Source: Lysobacterales bacterium 15-68-25 (GTDB lineage: Bacteria > Pseudomonadota > Gammaproteobacteria > Xanthomonadales > Rhodanobacteraceae). From it: 64,000 bases of DNA. Position numbers and translations under genes: made by a program. The DNA lies in the NCBI GenBank assembly GCA_002279065.1, contig NCKB01000007.1, positions 186,001-250,000 on the forward strand. Reading direction: 5' to 3'. Shown one piece after another: positions 18,328 to 27,599 of this stretch (its first letter is position 1; every line of letters starts with the position of its first letter). The notes under the pieces are model-generated. The model ran no database searches. It worked only from the letters and a program-made list of their open reading frames with translations, and had not been told where the DNA came from.

Positions 18328-19665
18328 ATGCTGACCGAATTCGCGCTCGTCTTCGTCCTGTCCCTGTGCAACGGCTTCTTCGCGCTGTCGGAGATGGCCC
18401 TGGTCGCCTCGCGCAAGAGCCGCCTCAAGCAACTGGCCGATCACAGCCGGCGCGCCCGCGTGGCGCTGCGCCACGCCGAGGCACCCGAGCGATTCCTGTC
18501 CACCGTGCAGGTGGGCATCACCCTGGTGATGCTGCTCACCGGCGCGCTGGCCGGCGATGCCCTGGGCGAGCACATCGCCGACGCCCTGCACCGCGATCGC
18601 GCCACCTGGCTGGAGCCCTACGCCCATGCGCTTGGCTTCGCGGTGAGCTTCATCATCATCTCCTTCGTGCAGATCGTGTTCGGCGAACTGGTGCCCAAGC
18701 GACTGGCGCTGGCGGGCCCGGAAACCGCCTCGATGGTGGTCGGCATGCCGATGCTGGTGCTCAGCCGGATCTGCGCGCCGTTCGTGTGGCTGCTCAACAC
18801 CTGCAGCACCCTGGTGCTGCGCCTGCTGCGGGTGACCGACAAGGGCGGCGCGGCCGTGACCGAAGAGGAGATCCGCCTGCTGGTGGCCGAGAGCGCCGAG
18901 CAGGGCGTGCTCGACGCCGACGAGCACAACATGGTCAACCGCGTGCTGCGGCTGGGCGACCGCACCGTGGACAGCGTGATGACCCCGCGCATGCGCATCG
19001 CCTGGCTGGACATCGCCGCGCCGCTGCACGAGAACATGGCGGTACTGCGCGAGACCCCCTACTCGCGCTATCCGGTCTACCGCGGCGACGAGAGCGACAT
19101 CGTCGGCGTGGTGGAGGTGAAGAGCCTGCTGGCCGACCTGGGCCAGGGACGGCCTGACCTGTTCCGGCGCCTGTCCAAGCCGCTGTACGTGCCGGCCACG
19201 GCTCGCGCGCTGGACCTGCTGGAGGAATTCCGCGACGCCGAGACGCCGATGGCGCTGGTAGTCGACGAGTACGGCGACATCGAGGGCGTGGTCACCATCA
19301 ACGACCTGCTCTCGGCCGTGGTCGGCGTGGCGCAGCTCGGTCACGGCACGCCCGGCGAAGAGCGTTCGCCCATCGTCAGGCGCGAGGACGGCAGCTGGCT
19401 GGTGGACGGCACGCTGTCCACCGACGACCTGCGCGAACTGCTGCGTGTCGGTGCGCTGCCGGGCGAGGACGAGCACGATTTCCGTACCGTCGCCGGCATG
19501 GTCATGACTGCGCTGGGCCACATCCCGCAGGTGGGCGAGGTATTCGAATGGCGTGGCATCCGCTTCGAGGTGATGGACCTCGACGGCGCGCGTATCGACA
19601 AGCTGCTGGTGGTGCCGCCCCCGCCCGTGGACGGTCCCGACGACGACGCCACGCGCGGCGGCTGA
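18328..19665 (+). CDS. CNNM/CorC-type hemolysin-family membrane protein
   Basis: A 445-residue inner-membrane protein with three parts: an N-terminal CNNM (DUF21) transmembrane domain with about four helices (FALSEMALVASRKSRLKQL, then VQIVFGELVPKRLAL), a paired CBS domain (about 205-325, with TVDSVMTPRMRIAWLD and TPMALVVDEYGDIEGVVTINDLL), and a C-terminal CorC_HlyC domain (GSWLVDGTLSTDDLRELL). Homologues such as YfjD/PaeA and MpfA are linked to divalent-metal or polyamine efflux; the annotation hemolysin is historical. It is followed 17 bp downstream by exoD and is probably co-transcribed with it. Confidence 0.9.
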   Translation: MLTEFALVFVLSLCNGFFALSEMALVASRKSRLKQLADHSRRARVALRHAEAPERFLSTVQVGITLVMLLTGALAGDALGEHIADALHRDRATWLEPYAHALGFAVSFIIISFVQIVFGELVPKRLALAGPETASMVVGMPMLVLSRICAPFVWLLNTCSTLVLRLLRVTDKGGAAVTEEEIRLLVAESAEQGVLDADEHNMVNRVLRLGDRTVDSVMTPRMRIAWLDIAAPLHENMAVLRETPYSRYPVYRGDESDIVGVVEVKSLLADLGQGRPDLFRRLSKPLYVPATARALDLLEEFRDAETPMALVVDEYGDIEGVVTINDLLSAVVGVAQLGHGTPGEERSPIVRREDGSWLVDGTLSTDDLRELLRVGALPGEDEHDFRTVAGMVMTALGHIPQVGEVFEWRGIRFEVMDLDGARIDKLLVVPPPPVDGPDDDATRGG

Positions 19666-19682
19666 CGCGGCACAGGCGCACC

Positions 19683-20303
19683 ATGGGCGAACCACACCAC
19701 GCATCGGCCGACCGCACCACCGCCACCGGACTGTTGCGCCAGTCGATCGCCAGCCAACCGGACGCCAGGATCACGCTGGATACCCTGCTCGCCCCACTGC
19801 GGGAACGCGCCTTTGGCGTGCTGCTGATCCTGCTGGCGATTCCCAACTTCGTACCCCTGGCCGTGGGGATCGGTGGCGTGATGGGCGTCGGGGTCATCGC
19901 ACTGGGAGCGCAGATGGCTTTTGGTGCCACCCGCCCCTGGCTGCCCCGCTGGATCGGCCGCCGCCGGCTGGTCCGGGGCCAATTGCTGGCCCTGCTCGAC
20001 CGGATCGAACCGGTGACATCCCGGCTCGAGCGGGTATGCCGGCCGCGTCTGCCGGCCATGGTGCACCGGCCATCGAGCCTGCTCTCCGGCTTCATGCTGA
20101 TGCTGCTGGGCCTGATGCTCGCCCTGCCGCTGCCTTTCACCAACTACTTCTTCGGTGCACTGCTGCTGGCATTCGCCTTCGCCCTGATCGAGCGCGACGG
20201 CGCGGTGCTGCTCGCCGCCTGGGTCCTGACGCTGGTCAGCGCTGGCGTGATCGTGGGGCTGGGCGAGGTGCTGGTGCTGCTGCTGCGGGACGGCGCCGGC
20301 TGA
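19683..20303 (+). CDS. ExoD family exopolysaccharide-synthesis protein
   Basis: A 206-residue integral membrane protein of the ExoD family, named after a Rhizobium gene affecting exopolysaccharide production and alkali tolerance; the biochemical role is unresolved. The N-terminus is cytoplasmic (GLLRQSIASQPDARITLDTLLAPLRERAFGVLLILLAIPNFVPL), followed by hydrophobic segments through to the C-terminus (SSLLSGFMLMLLGLMLALPLPFTNYFFGALLLAFAFALIERDG). Start at ATG 19683, 17 bp after the CNNM stop. It is convergent with trmJ, separated by a single base, and no terminator was seen between them. Confidence 0.85.
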   Translation: MGEPHHASADRTTATGLLRQSIASQPDARITLDTLLAPLRERAFGVLLILLAIPNFVPLAVGIGGVMGVGVIALGAQMAFGATRPWLPRWIGRRRLVRGQLLALLDRIEPVTSRLERVCRPRLPAMVHRPSSLLSGFMLMLLGLMLALPLPFTNYFFGALLLAFAFALIERDGAVLLAAWVLTLVSAGVIVGLGEVLVLLLRDGAG

Positions 20304-20304
20304 C

Positions 20305-21069
20305 TCAGTCGCGACCGCGCTGGCCAGCCAGCATCGCCATGCGCTGGGCATCGGCGAAGATGCCGTGCAGCACGCGCAGCTCGCGCTCGCTCATCTGCGC
20401 GCGCTGGAACAGCTTGCGCAGCCTGAGCATGATCGTGGTCGGCGTGCGGCCCTTGTGGAAGTCGATGTCGTCCAGCGTCTGGGCGAGGTGCTCGTAGAAG
20501 CGCTCCATCTTCTCCGCATCGGCCGGCGGCTCCTCGTGCAGCGGCGGCGCCTCGGGCAATTCGTCGCCGAGCATCGCCATGCGCAGCTCGTAGGCCATCA
20601 CCTGCACCGCCTGCGACAGGTTGAGCGAGCTGAAGTCCTCCACGCTGGGGATGCGCACCATCGCGTGGCAGCGCGCCAGTTCCTCGTTCTCCAGGCCGGT
20701 ACGCTCGTTGCCGAATACCCATGCCACCTGCTCGCCGCGCGCGGCGGCAGCCAGCGCCTGGGCCACGCCCTCGCGCGGACTGAGTTCAGGCAGGTTCACT
20801 CCGCGCCGACGCGCCGACAGGCCCAGCGCGAACGTGCTGCCGGCCAAAGCGTCGACCAGTCCCTCGTGCAGCCCGACCGCGCCCATCACGTCGTCGGCAC
20901 CGGCCGCCAGCGCGGTGGCTTCCGGGTCGGGAAAGCGGTGCGGCGACACCAGCTCCAGCCGGGTGAAGCCCATGGTGCGGATGGCCCGCGCGGCGCTGCC
21001 GATGTTGCCCGGGTGCGAGGTACGCACCAGCACGAAGCGGAACAGCGGGGCGAGATCGAGAGCGGACAT
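20305..21069 (-). CDS. trmJ: tRNA (cytidine/uridine-2'-O-)-methyltransferase TrmJ
   Basis: A 254-residue SPOUT-class methyltransferase that methylates the 2'-O of residue 32 in tRNA anticodon loops using SAM. The knotted-fold motifs are clear: TSHPGNIGSAARAIRTMGF (motif 1, with the catalytic Arg), WVFGNERTGLENEEL (motif 2) and IPSVEDFSSLNLSQAVQVMAYE (motif 3). The C-terminal extension (KMERFYEHLAQTLDDIDFH then LRLRKLFQRAQMSERELRVLHGI) is specific to TrmJ. It is divergent from suhB with 135 bp between starts, the arrangement seen in many gammaproteobacteria (trmJ next to suhB). A TATCCT hexamer at 21107-21102 on the minus strand may be its -10. Confidence 0.94.
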   Translation of the reverse strand: MSALDLAPLFRFVLVRTSHPGNIGSAARAIRTMGFTRLELVSPHRFPDPEATALAAGADDVMGAVGLHEGLVDALAGSTFALGLSARRRGVNLPELSPREGVAQALAAAARGEQVAWVFGNERTGLENEELARCHAMVRIPSVEDFSSLNLSQAVQVMAYELRMAMLGDELPEAPPLHEEPPADAEKMERFYEHLAQTLDDIDFHKGRTPTTIMLRLRKLFQRAQMSERELRVLHGIFADAQRMAMLAGQRGRD

Positions 21070-21156
21070 GCGGCAGGTCTTCGGCGCGGAAACGGCCGCC
21101 TAGGATAGTCCAGCGCGGCCCCGTGCCGCCCCGTGCCTGCCTCGCGGCCGCGCCTC

Positions 21157-21165
21157 TGCTAGAAT
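21157..21165 (+). promoter_or_regulatory. Extended -10 promoter element of suhB (TGCTAGAAT)
   Basis: TGCTAGAAT is an extended -10 (TGn plus TAGAAT). No good -35 is visible, which is common for extended -10 promoters. Transcription would start near 21172, about 33 nt before the suhB ATG. Confidence 0.5.
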
Positions 21166-21204
21166 CCGCGGCCGCTAACCCGTTCTTTTTACAAAGTCCC
21201 CGCC

Positions 21205-22008
21205 ATGCCAAGACCCGCCGTCACCATCGCGGCGCGCGCCGCGCGCGCTGCTGGAAACATCATCCTGCGCTACATGAATCGCATCGACGGGCTGAATGTC
21301 GTCGAGAAGCAGCAGATGGACTTCGTCTCCGAGGTCGACCGGCTGGCCGAGGCGGAGATCATCAAGGAACTACGCCGGGCCTACCCGGACCACGCCATCC
21401 TCGGCGAGGAAAGCGGCGCGATCGGCAAGGGTCCGCTGCAGTGGGTGATCGACCCGCTGGACGGCACCCACAACTACCTGCGCGGCATCCCGCATTTCTG
21501 CGTATCCATCGGTCTGCTCGAGAAGGGCGTGCCGACCTACGCTGTGGTGTTCGACCCGCTGCGCGACGAGCTGTACACCGCCAGCAAGGGCGACGGCGCC
21601 TACCTCAATGACCGCCGTATCCGCGTCAGCAAGCGCGACAACCTGGGCGGCGCGATGATCGCCACCGGCTTCCCCTATCGCCAGCGGGCGCACCTGGGAC
21701 CGCAGCTGGACATGACCCGCGCGATCCTCGGCCAGGCCGAGGACATCCGCCGCTCCGGCTCGGCCGCGCTGGACCTGGCCTACACCGCTGCCGGCCGCTA
21801 CGACGGCTATTTCGAGATCGGCCTGAAGCCGTGGGACATGGCCGCCGGCGTGCTGCTGGTGCGCGAGGCCGGCGGCCGCTACTGCGATTTCGCCGGCCGC
21901 GACGGCATCCCCGAGAGCGGCAACCTGATCGCCGGCAACCTGCACGTGGCCAAGGCGATGGTCGATGCCATCGGCGCGCAGGCCACTCCGACGCTGCTCA
22001 AGGCCTGA
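21205..22008 (+). CDS. suhB: Inositol-1-monophosphatase SuhB
   Basis: A 267-residue Mg2+-dependent phosphatase of the IMPase family; in bacteria SuhB also acts as an rRNA transcription-antitermination factor. Metal-binding motifs are complete: GEESG (Glu of motif 1), DPLDGTHNYLRGIPHFCVSIG (DPxDGTxN) and the C-terminal KPWDMAAGVLLVREAGG. The N-terminus MPRPAVTIAARAARAAGNIILRY matches SuhB. The canonical ATG at 21205 has no strong Shine-Dalgarno sequence. It is divergent from trmJ. Confidence 0.95.
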   Translation: MPRPAVTIAARAARAAGNIILRYMNRIDGLNVVEKQQMDFVSEVDRLAEAEIIKELRRAYPDHAILGEESGAIGKGPLQWVIDPLDGTHNYLRGIPHFCVSIGLLEKGVPTYAVVFDPLRDELYTASKGDGAYLNDRRIRVSKRDNLGGAMIATGFPYRQRAHLGPQLDMTRAILGQAEDIRRSGSAALDLAYTAAGRYDGYFEIGLKPWDMAAGVLLVREAGGRYCDFAGRDGIPESGNLIAGNLHVAKAMVDAIGAQATPTLLKA

Positions 22009-22010
22009 GG

Positions 22011-22748
22011 TCAGGTCTCCGGCAGGGCCGGCGGCACCGCAACGAGCGGATCGCCAGCTGTCGGTGACTCACGTGGCTGGGGAATCGCCCCAGCCAGCCA
22101 CTGTGCGTTCTGGGCGGCCGTCACCCGCGCAACGACCAGCGCAAACGCCGCGCACAGCACGATGTCGGCGCCCTTCTGGACCATGCTGACCGAATTGGCC
22201 AGCAGCAGCTCGTCAACCCCCTTGGCTCGCAGCGTGAGACGGAGCGCCGCCTGGCCGAGGACATTCGATACCAGCCAGCAGCCCCACCACAGCCTCAGCC
22301 ACCCCGGTGTGGCCATCTCCCGCCACCTCGCAGCCGACACGCTGGCGCACCAGATTTCCTGCATCGCGTGGAACGGCTTGAACAGATTGCCGACTGGTAC
22401 GGCATACCAGCCGACAGCCCAGCCCGGCGAGATTTCCAGGTCGCGGGCGCCGAGCGCACGCACGTTTCGCGCCACCTGCACGATCCACATGCCGCCCAGA
22501 ATGTAGGCTGCCATCAACAGGACCACCTGCGCGGCGCCGGTGACGGCCTGCAAGCGATCACTCCATGTCGCGGCAACCTGGAAAGCCTCCGCGCTGGCGA
22601 AATCCTTCGCCTGCAACCGAGCAAGCACCGACCGCTCGAACCCGTCGGCGGCAAGCGCGACAAGATTGCCGGCGATCATCAGCCACAGCAGGCGCCGCAC
22701 CCAGCGCGCCCTTGGCATGGCATCCCTGAAAGCCCCTTCCATCCCCAT
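22011..22748 (-). CDS. DUF4328 membrane protein
   Basis: A 245-residue inner-membrane protein with about six hydrophobic segments. Central landmarks are YILGGMWIVQVARNVRALGARDLEISPGWAVGWYAVPVGNLFKPFHAMQEIW, a pattern typical of DUF4328 proteins (a Trp-rich loop with a conserved VP.xNLxxP). No enzymatic residues are evident and the function is unknown. It is convergent with suhB, whose stop lies 2 bp away, and lies upstream of nothing in the same transcript. The start could be either Met 1 or Met 3. Confidence 0.75.
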   Translation of the reverse strand: MGMEGAFRDAMPRARWVRRLLWLMIAGNLVALAADGFERSVLARLQAKDFASAEAFQVAATWSDRLQAVTGAAQVVLLMAAYILGGMWIVQVARNVRALGARDLEISPGWAVGWYAVPVGNLFKPFHAMQEIWCASVSAARWREMATPGWLRLWWGCWLVSNVLGQAALRLTLRAKGVDELLLANSVSMVQKGADIVLCAAFALVVARVTAAQNAQWLAGAIPQPRESPTAGDPLVAVPPALPET

Positions 22749-22791
22749 CCCCCCAAAATCCAGCCGATGTCAGCCGGTGGTCGATCCGACG

Positions 22792-23499
22792 TCAGACACC
22801 TGGACCATTCCCCCTGAGAAAGCCACGCAGGAACGGCACGGTGATCCGGCGGCGTGCGGCCAGCGAGGCCTGATCGAGCCGGTCAAGCAGGTCGAGCAAG
22901 GCCCCCAGGTCGCGAGCGTAGCGCGCGAACAGCCAGTCGAGCACGGCGTCGTCCAGGTGGATGCCGCGGGCGCGGGCGCGCTCGCGCAGCACGGCGCGGC
23001 GCTCCTCGTCATCCAGCGGCCTGAGCGCGAACTGCGTGCAGGCCCCGAGTCGCGAACGCAGGTCGGGCAGGACGATGCCCGATTCGGCCGGACCGGCCAA
23101 CGACGCGAACAACAGGGTGCCGCCTTCGGCGCGGGTCTGGTTGTACAGATCGAACAGGGCGTGCTCGGCCTCGCGCTGCCCGGCGATCGCCCCCAGGTCA
23201 TCCAGCGCCAGCCACTCGCTGCCGGCCACCCCGCGCAGTGCGGCGGCGCGATCGGCAAGCGTGGCCAACGGCAGGTATTGCACGCGGCGTCCGGCTTCCG
23301 CAGCGGCCTGCGCGGCGGCCAGCAGCAGATGGCTGCGACCACTGCCCAGTGGCCCGTGCAGATAGACCCAGGGAGCGCCCGGCCGCTCGGCCAGCGCCTC
23401 GATGGCGGCCAGCGCGGCGGCGTTGTGCGCACCGGCGTGGAAGTGCTCGAAGCGCTGGCGACGCGGCCAGCGCAGGGCAAGCGGCAACTGCGCGGTCAT
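22792..23499 (-). CDS. hda: DnaA regulatory inactivator Hda
   Basis: A 235-residue AAA+ protein that, with the DNA-loaded sliding clamp, stimulates ATP hydrolysis by DnaA and so prevents re-initiation of replication. The clamp-binding motif QLPLAL sits at residues 4-9. The P-loop reads GPLGSGRSHLL, with Arg replacing the usual Lys, as is frequent in Hda. The arginine-finger region is in LPDLRSRLGACTQFAL, and the AAA+ lid follows. The start ATG overlaps the stop of the upstream permease by 4 bases (ATGA), so hda is the distal gene of a perM-hda unit, as in many gammaproteobacteria. Confidence 0.94.
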   Translation of the reverse strand: MTAQLPLALRWPRRQRFEHFHAGAHNAAALAAIEALAERPGAPWVYLHGPLGSGRSHLLLAAAQAAAEAGRRVQYLPLATLADRAAALRGVAGSEWLALDDLGAIAGQREAEHALFDLYNQTRAEGGTLLFASLAGPAESGIVLPDLRSRLGACTQFALRPLDDEERRAVLRERARARGIHLDDAVLDWLFARYARDLGALLDLLDRLDQASLAARRRITVPFLRGFLRGNGPGV

Positions 23500-24671
23500 G
23501 GTTTAGGCGGCGTGTCCCGGCCGTCGCCGGAAGACGGCGAAGTCGGCGGTTCCGGTGCAGTGACCGGCTCGCCATCGGCGACGGCATCGGCATCGGCAAC
23601 GACGACGGCGGCGGGTGGCGTACCGGTGTCCGTGTACAGCTCGCTCATGCGGTAGCGCTCGGTGAGGTAGCGCAGCAGCACCAGGATCACCGAGGCTGCC
23701 GGCAGCGCCAGCAGGACGCCGAGGAAGCCGGCCAGGTAGCCACCGGCAAGCACCGCGAAGATCACCGCCACCGGGTGCAGGCCGATCTTGTCGCCGACCA
23801 GCTTGGGCACCAGCACGTAGCCCTCCAGCAGCTGGCCGACCACGAATACGCCACACACCAGCAGCAGGTGCGGCCAGTCGCCGTACTGCACCAGCACCGC
23901 GATCACTGCGGCGCCGAAGCCAATGATGAAACCCAGATACGGCACGAAGCTGAGCAGGCCGGCGACCATGCCGATCAAGGGCCCCACGGAGAGCCCGACC
24001 ACCGAGAGGCCGGCGCCGTAGAACACACCCAGTGCCAGCATCACCAGCAGCTGGCCGCGCACGAAGGCCCCGAGCACCTTGTCCGATTCGCGCGCGAGAT
24101 GGGCGACGGTCGGCTCGATCGAGCGCGGCAGCATCGCGTCGATCCAGGCCACCAGCCGGTCCCAGTCGCGCAGCAGGTAGAACGCGACCACCGGGATCAA
24201 CACCAGGTTGGTCATCCACATGATCACGCCCACGCCTGAACGCGAGAGCTTGCCCAGCACCGTGCCGATCGAGCCCATGTGCTCCTTCACCGCGTCCACC
24301 AGACGACCGGTGTCGAACATGTGCGGATCGAGCCGCAGCTTCGCCTGCAGCCAGGGCAGCGCCGTATCGCGCACCCACTCGCCGTAGCGCGGCAGGTTCT
24401 GGATCAGGTTGTCGACCTGGCGCGAGATGAGGGGGATCAGCAGCAGCAGCGCGCCCACCGTGAGCAGCAGCAACACCACGAACACGATGGTCACTGCCAG
24501 CGTCCGGCCCAGGCCGAACGTCTCCAGGCGATCGGCCAGCGGGTCGCCCAGATAGGCCAGCATCGCCGCGATGGCGAACGGCATCAGCACCGGCGCCAGC
24601 AGATAGACCAGATAGGCGATGACGGCGAGGATCGCCAGCAGTTGCCAGCGGCGGGAGTCCTGGGCCGTCAT
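23496..24671 (-). CDS. AI-2E family transporter (PerM-like permease)
   Basis: A 391-residue inner-membrane protein of the AI-2E/PerM family, with about eight hydrophobic segments and the family's long amphipathic periplasmic part (DNLIQNLPRYGEWVRDTALPWLQAKL), then LVLIPVVAFYLLRDWDRL and the GLLSFVPYLGFIIGFG and GYVLVPKLVGDKIGLHP signatures. Transport of the quorum signal AI-2 is shown for a few members only; substrates of PerM proteins are generally unknown. The C-terminal 45 residues are an acidic, Pro-rich cytoplasmic tail. It overlaps hda by 4 bases and follows the DUF2066 gene by 43 bp. Confidence 0.88.
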   Translation of the reverse strand: MTAQDSRRWQLLAILAVIAYLVYLLAPVLMPFAIAAMLAYLGDPLADRLETFGLGRTLAVTIVFVVLLLLTVGALLLLIPLISRQVDNLIQNLPRYGEWVRDTALPWLQAKLRLDPHMFDTGRLVDAVKEHMGSIGTVLGKLSRSGVGVIMWMTNLVLIPVVAFYLLRDWDRLVAWIDAMLPRSIEPTVAHLARESDKVLGAFVRGQLLVMLALGVFYGAGLSVVGLSVGPLIGMVAGLLSFVPYLGFIIGFGAAVIAVLVQYGDWPHLLLVCGVFVVGQLLEGYVLVPKLVGDKIGLHPVAVIFAVLAGGYLAGFLGVLLALPAASVILVLLRYLTERYRMSELYTDTGTPPAAVVVADADAVADGEPVTAPEPPTSPSSGDGRDTPPKP

Positions 24672-24714
24672 GGGAGTGGCTCCGCGTGGGCGGTGGCAGG
24701 GCGCAAGACCGGCC

Positions 24715-25704
24715 TCAGTGCAGCCAGCGCAGGCTGGCGTCCGCGCCGGCATGATTTGTCTGGGCCTGCAGCAAACGGCCGCCGGCAGCGAGATTCGACG
24801 CCAGCGCGCCCAGCGGCAGCGTCGACGACACCTGGAGCAGCACGCCGTCGCCCTTTGCCCCGAGCGTGGAAACCTTGCGCACCGACGGGTCGCCGCGCAG
24901 CACGTTCAGCAACTGGGCATAGTCCATGGCCGAGCCCACGCCATCGACCCATAGCTTGCCGTCGCTGGCGCCCGAGCCGATCACATTGAGCTGCTTGCCG
25001 ACCCGCGCGGCCATGGCCGCCCCGGCATTGGCGAACAGGCCATCCTCGGTCGGCCCTTGGTCCTGCCAGCTTTGCGCCGCCCCCCCGGACACCAGCGTCC
25101 AGTCGACACCGCCCGCGCGCAGCTTGCCCACCAGCACGAGACCGGTCTTGTAGCGGGCCGTGACCTGGGCCATTTCCGCCGGATCGACCGCGGCCACCCG
25201 ACCGAGATCGGGCGGCTGGGTCGGGTCGGGATAGATCACGCCGTAACCCTGCGCCGCAGCCGATCTGGCCAGCGCGTCGAGCGAATCGCCCCCCAGCAGA
25301 CTGCCGTCGGTGCCCTGCACCAGCAGCAGCACCGGCGGCTTCACCCCGGCGGCCGCAGCACCGAGCTGGCCCACCAGGTGGTTGACCGCGCCACGGTCGA
25401 AGGTGACCTGCAGCGCGATGCCGTCGCCGGCGCGCTGGTACTGGTAGTTGCTGACCATACCGCTGGCCGACTTCAGCGCATCGTCGTAGCCGGCCTTGCC
25501 GCGCAGGTCCTGGCCACCGGCCACGCGTGCCAGCACCTGGGCCAGCGCGTTCGAGAACGTGGAGTCGCGCTGGGCCTCGCTGGTGTCGGTAACCGGCATC
25601 ACCACCGTGTACGGGGACGAGGGCACCTGCTGCTGGGCGAGCGCCGGCCGCAACCCGGCCAGACCGAACAGAAAAAGGATGCAGAGCAGTCGGGACAGGC
25701 GCAT
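24715..25704 (-). CDS. DUF2066 periplasmic protein
   Basis: A 329-residue exported protein of unknown function, with a signal peptide ([23 protein letters not shown]) followed by the DUF2066 region: [33 protein letters not shown] near the N-terminus and [13 protein letters not shown] in the middle. No catalytic motif is visible. DUF2066 genes lie next to purM in many gammaproteobacteria, with the order hda-perM-DUF2066-purM, exactly as here, so the family identity is well supported by context. It is divergent from purM with 96 bp between starts. Confidence 0.88.
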   Translation of the reverse strand: MRLSRLLCILFLFGLAGLRPALAQQQVPSSPYTVVMPVTDTSEAQRDSTFSNALAQVLARVAGGQDLRGKAGYDDALKSASGMVSNYQYQRAGDGIALQVTFDRGAVNHLVGQLGAAAAGVKPPVLLLVQGTDGSLLGGDSLDALARSAAAQGYGVIYPDPTQPPDLGRVAAVDPAEMAQVTARYKTGLVLVGKLRAGGVDWTLVSGGAAQSWQDQGPTEDGLFANAGAAMAARVGKQLNVIGSGASDGKLWVDGVGSAMDYAQLLNVLRGDPSVRKVSTLGAKGDGVLLQVSSTLPLGALASNLAAGGRLLQAQTNHAGADASLRWLH

Positions 25705-25800
25705 GGGCGAGGCGGGATATCCGTTCGGAGCGTCCCGGAAGTCTGCCCAATCCGGCCCCCAGCGTCTATCATTAGGCGTTTATCGACGCGGGTTCCTGCC

Positions 25801-26829
25801 ATGTCCGACGCCCTCACCTACCGCGCCGCCGGCGTGGATATCGATGCCGGCAATGCCGTGGTCGAACGCATCAAGCCGCTGGTCAAGCGCACCTTCCGCC
25901 CGGAGGTGATGGGCGGGCTGGGCGGTTTCGGCGGCCTGTTCAACCTGGGCACCCGCTACGCCGAGCCGGTGCTGGTCTCCGGCACCGACGGCGTGGGCAC
26001 CAAGCTCAAACTGGCGCAGACGCTGGGCCGCCACGACACCATCGGCATTGACCTGGTCGGCATGTGCGTCAACGACGTGCTGGTGCAGGGCGCCGAGCCG
26101 CTGTTCTTCCTCGACTACTTCGCCACCGGCAAGCTGGACGTGGACACCACCGTCGCCGTGGTGGGCGGCATCGCCCGGGGCTGCGAGCTGGCCGGTTGCG
26201 CCCTGATCGGGGGCGAAACGGCGGAAATGCCGGACATGTACCCGCCGGGCGAGTACGACCTGGCCGGCTTCACCGTTGGCGCGGTGGAGAAGGCCGAGCT
26301 GATGGACGGCAGCGCCATCGTCGCCGGCGACGTCGTGCTCGGCGTGGCCTCGTCCGGCCCGCATTCGAACGGCTACTCGCTGATCCGCAAGATCGTCGAA
26401 CGCGCCGGCAGCCCGCTCGATCTCGACCTGGGCGGCACCAAGCTGGCCGATGCGCTGATGGCGCCGACCACGATCTACGTCAAACCGATGCTGGAGCTGC
26501 TCAAGGCCGCGCCAGTACACGGCATGGCCCACATCACCGGCGGCGGCCTGAAGGAAAACATCATCCGCGTGGTGCCGGACGGTCTCGGCCTGGCGCTGGA
26601 CGCCTCGGCGATCGTGCTGCCGCCCGTGTTCGACTGGCTGATGCGCGAAGGCAACGTGGCGCGCGAGGAGATGTGGCGCACGTTCAACTGCGGCGTGGGT
26701 TTCACGGTGATCCTGCCGGCCGATGCGGTGGCTGCCGCCTCCGCCCTGCTCGAGAAGCACGGCCTGGCCTCGCGGGTGATCGGCGAAGTCGTGCCGGCCC
26801 AGGGTGACGAACGCGTGCATATCGGCTGA
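25801..26829 (+). CDS. purM: Phosphoribosylformylglycinamidine cyclo-ligase
   Basis: AIR synthetase, 342 residues, the fifth step of purine synthesis: it closes the imidazole ring of FGAM with ATP to give AIR. Motifs: [20 protein letters not shown] at the start, [63 protein letters not shown] and [14 protein letters not shown]. Length is normal and the ATG has the usual N-terminus. A TATCAT hexamer at 25767-25772 is a candidate -10. purN follows 42 bp downstream, giving a purM-purN unit. Confidence 0.97.
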   Translation: MSDALTYRAAGVDIDAGNAVVERIKPLVKRTFRPEVMGGLGGFGGLFNLGTRYAEPVLVSGTDGVGTKLKLAQTLGRHDTIGIDLVGMCVNDVLVQGAEPLFFLDYFATGKLDVDTTVAVVGGIARGCELAGCALIGGETAEMPDMYPPGEYDLAGFTVGAVEKAELMDGSAIVAGDVVLGVASSGPHSNGYSLIRKIVERAGSPLDLDLGGTKLADALMAPTTIYVKPMLELLKAAPVHGMAHITGGGLKENIIRVVPDGLGLALDASAIVLPPVFDWLMREGNVAREEMWRTFNCGVGFTVILPADAVAAASALLEKHGLASRVIGEVVPAQGDERVHIG

Positions 26830-26871
26830 TCCCTCGGGTCGGCCTCCGTCCGGCCCGAGGAACGACTCTCC

Positions 26872-27534
26872 ATGACGACACCTTTCCGTATCGCCGTGCT
26901 CGCCTCCGGGCGCGGCAGCAACTTTGCAGCATTGTTGGCCGCACGGGACCGTGGCGAGCTGCCGGTGGAATTCGTGCTGGTCGCCAGCGACAAGGCCGAC
27001 GCCGGTGCACTGGCGCTGGCCCGGGAGGCCGGCGTGCCCACGCTCGCCCTGTCCCCGCGCGACTATGCCGACCGGGCCAGCTTCGACCACGCCCTGTTCG
27101 AACGCGTCGCCGAGGCGAAGCCGGACCTGCTGGTCCTGGCCGGCTTCATGCGCATCATCGACGGCGGTGCGCTGGCGCCATGGGTGGGCCGGATGGTCAA
27201 CATCCACCCGTCCCTGCTGCCCAAGTACCGGGGCCTGCATACCCATCGCCGCGCCCTTGCTGCCGGCGACGCCGAGCATGGTGCCAGCGTGCACTTCGTG
27301 ACCGCGGAACTCGACGGCGGCCCGGTGATCGCCCAGGCACGCATCCCGATCGGACCGGATGACGACGAACAGCGGTTGGCCGAGCGGCTGCTGGCCGTCG
27401 AGCACCGGCTGCTGCCGACCGTCGTCGCAGGGATCGCCGCCGGACGGATCACGCTGCGCGACGGACGCGTCAACCTCGACGGCGCCCCCCTCGATGCACC
27501 GCTGGACTGCCGCGAAGGCAAACTCTCGCGCTGA
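26872..27534 (+). CDS. purN: Phosphoribosylglycinamide formyltransferase
   Basis: GAR transformylase, 220 residues, the third step of purine synthesis, using 10-formyl-tetrahydrofolate. The phosphate-binding GRGSNFAALL, the LAGFMRII segment and the catalytic HPSLLPKYRGLHTHRRAL (Asn-His-Asp triad region, with VNIHPSLLP supplying Asn and His) are all present, and the Asp follows in ELDGGPVIAQA. GAGGAA precedes the ATG. It is co-transcribed with purM, and the downstream DUF3108 gene may belong to the same transcript (65 bp). Confidence 0.96.
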   Translation: MTTPFRIAVLASGRGSNFAALLAARDRGELPVEFVLVASDKADAGALALAREAGVPTLALSPRDYADRASFDHALFERVAEAKPDLLVLAGFMRIIDGGALAPWVGRMVNIHPSLLPKYRGLHTHRRALAAGDAEHGASVHFVTAELDGGPVIAQARIPIGPDDDEQRLAERLLAVEHRLLPTVVAGIAAGRITLRDGRVNLDGAPLDAPLDCREGKLSR

Positions 27535-27599
27535 ATGCGGGCCGACGGTTGCGAGTCGTCGCAACGACCGGTTCAGGTGCGCCCCTTAGACTCGGGTGC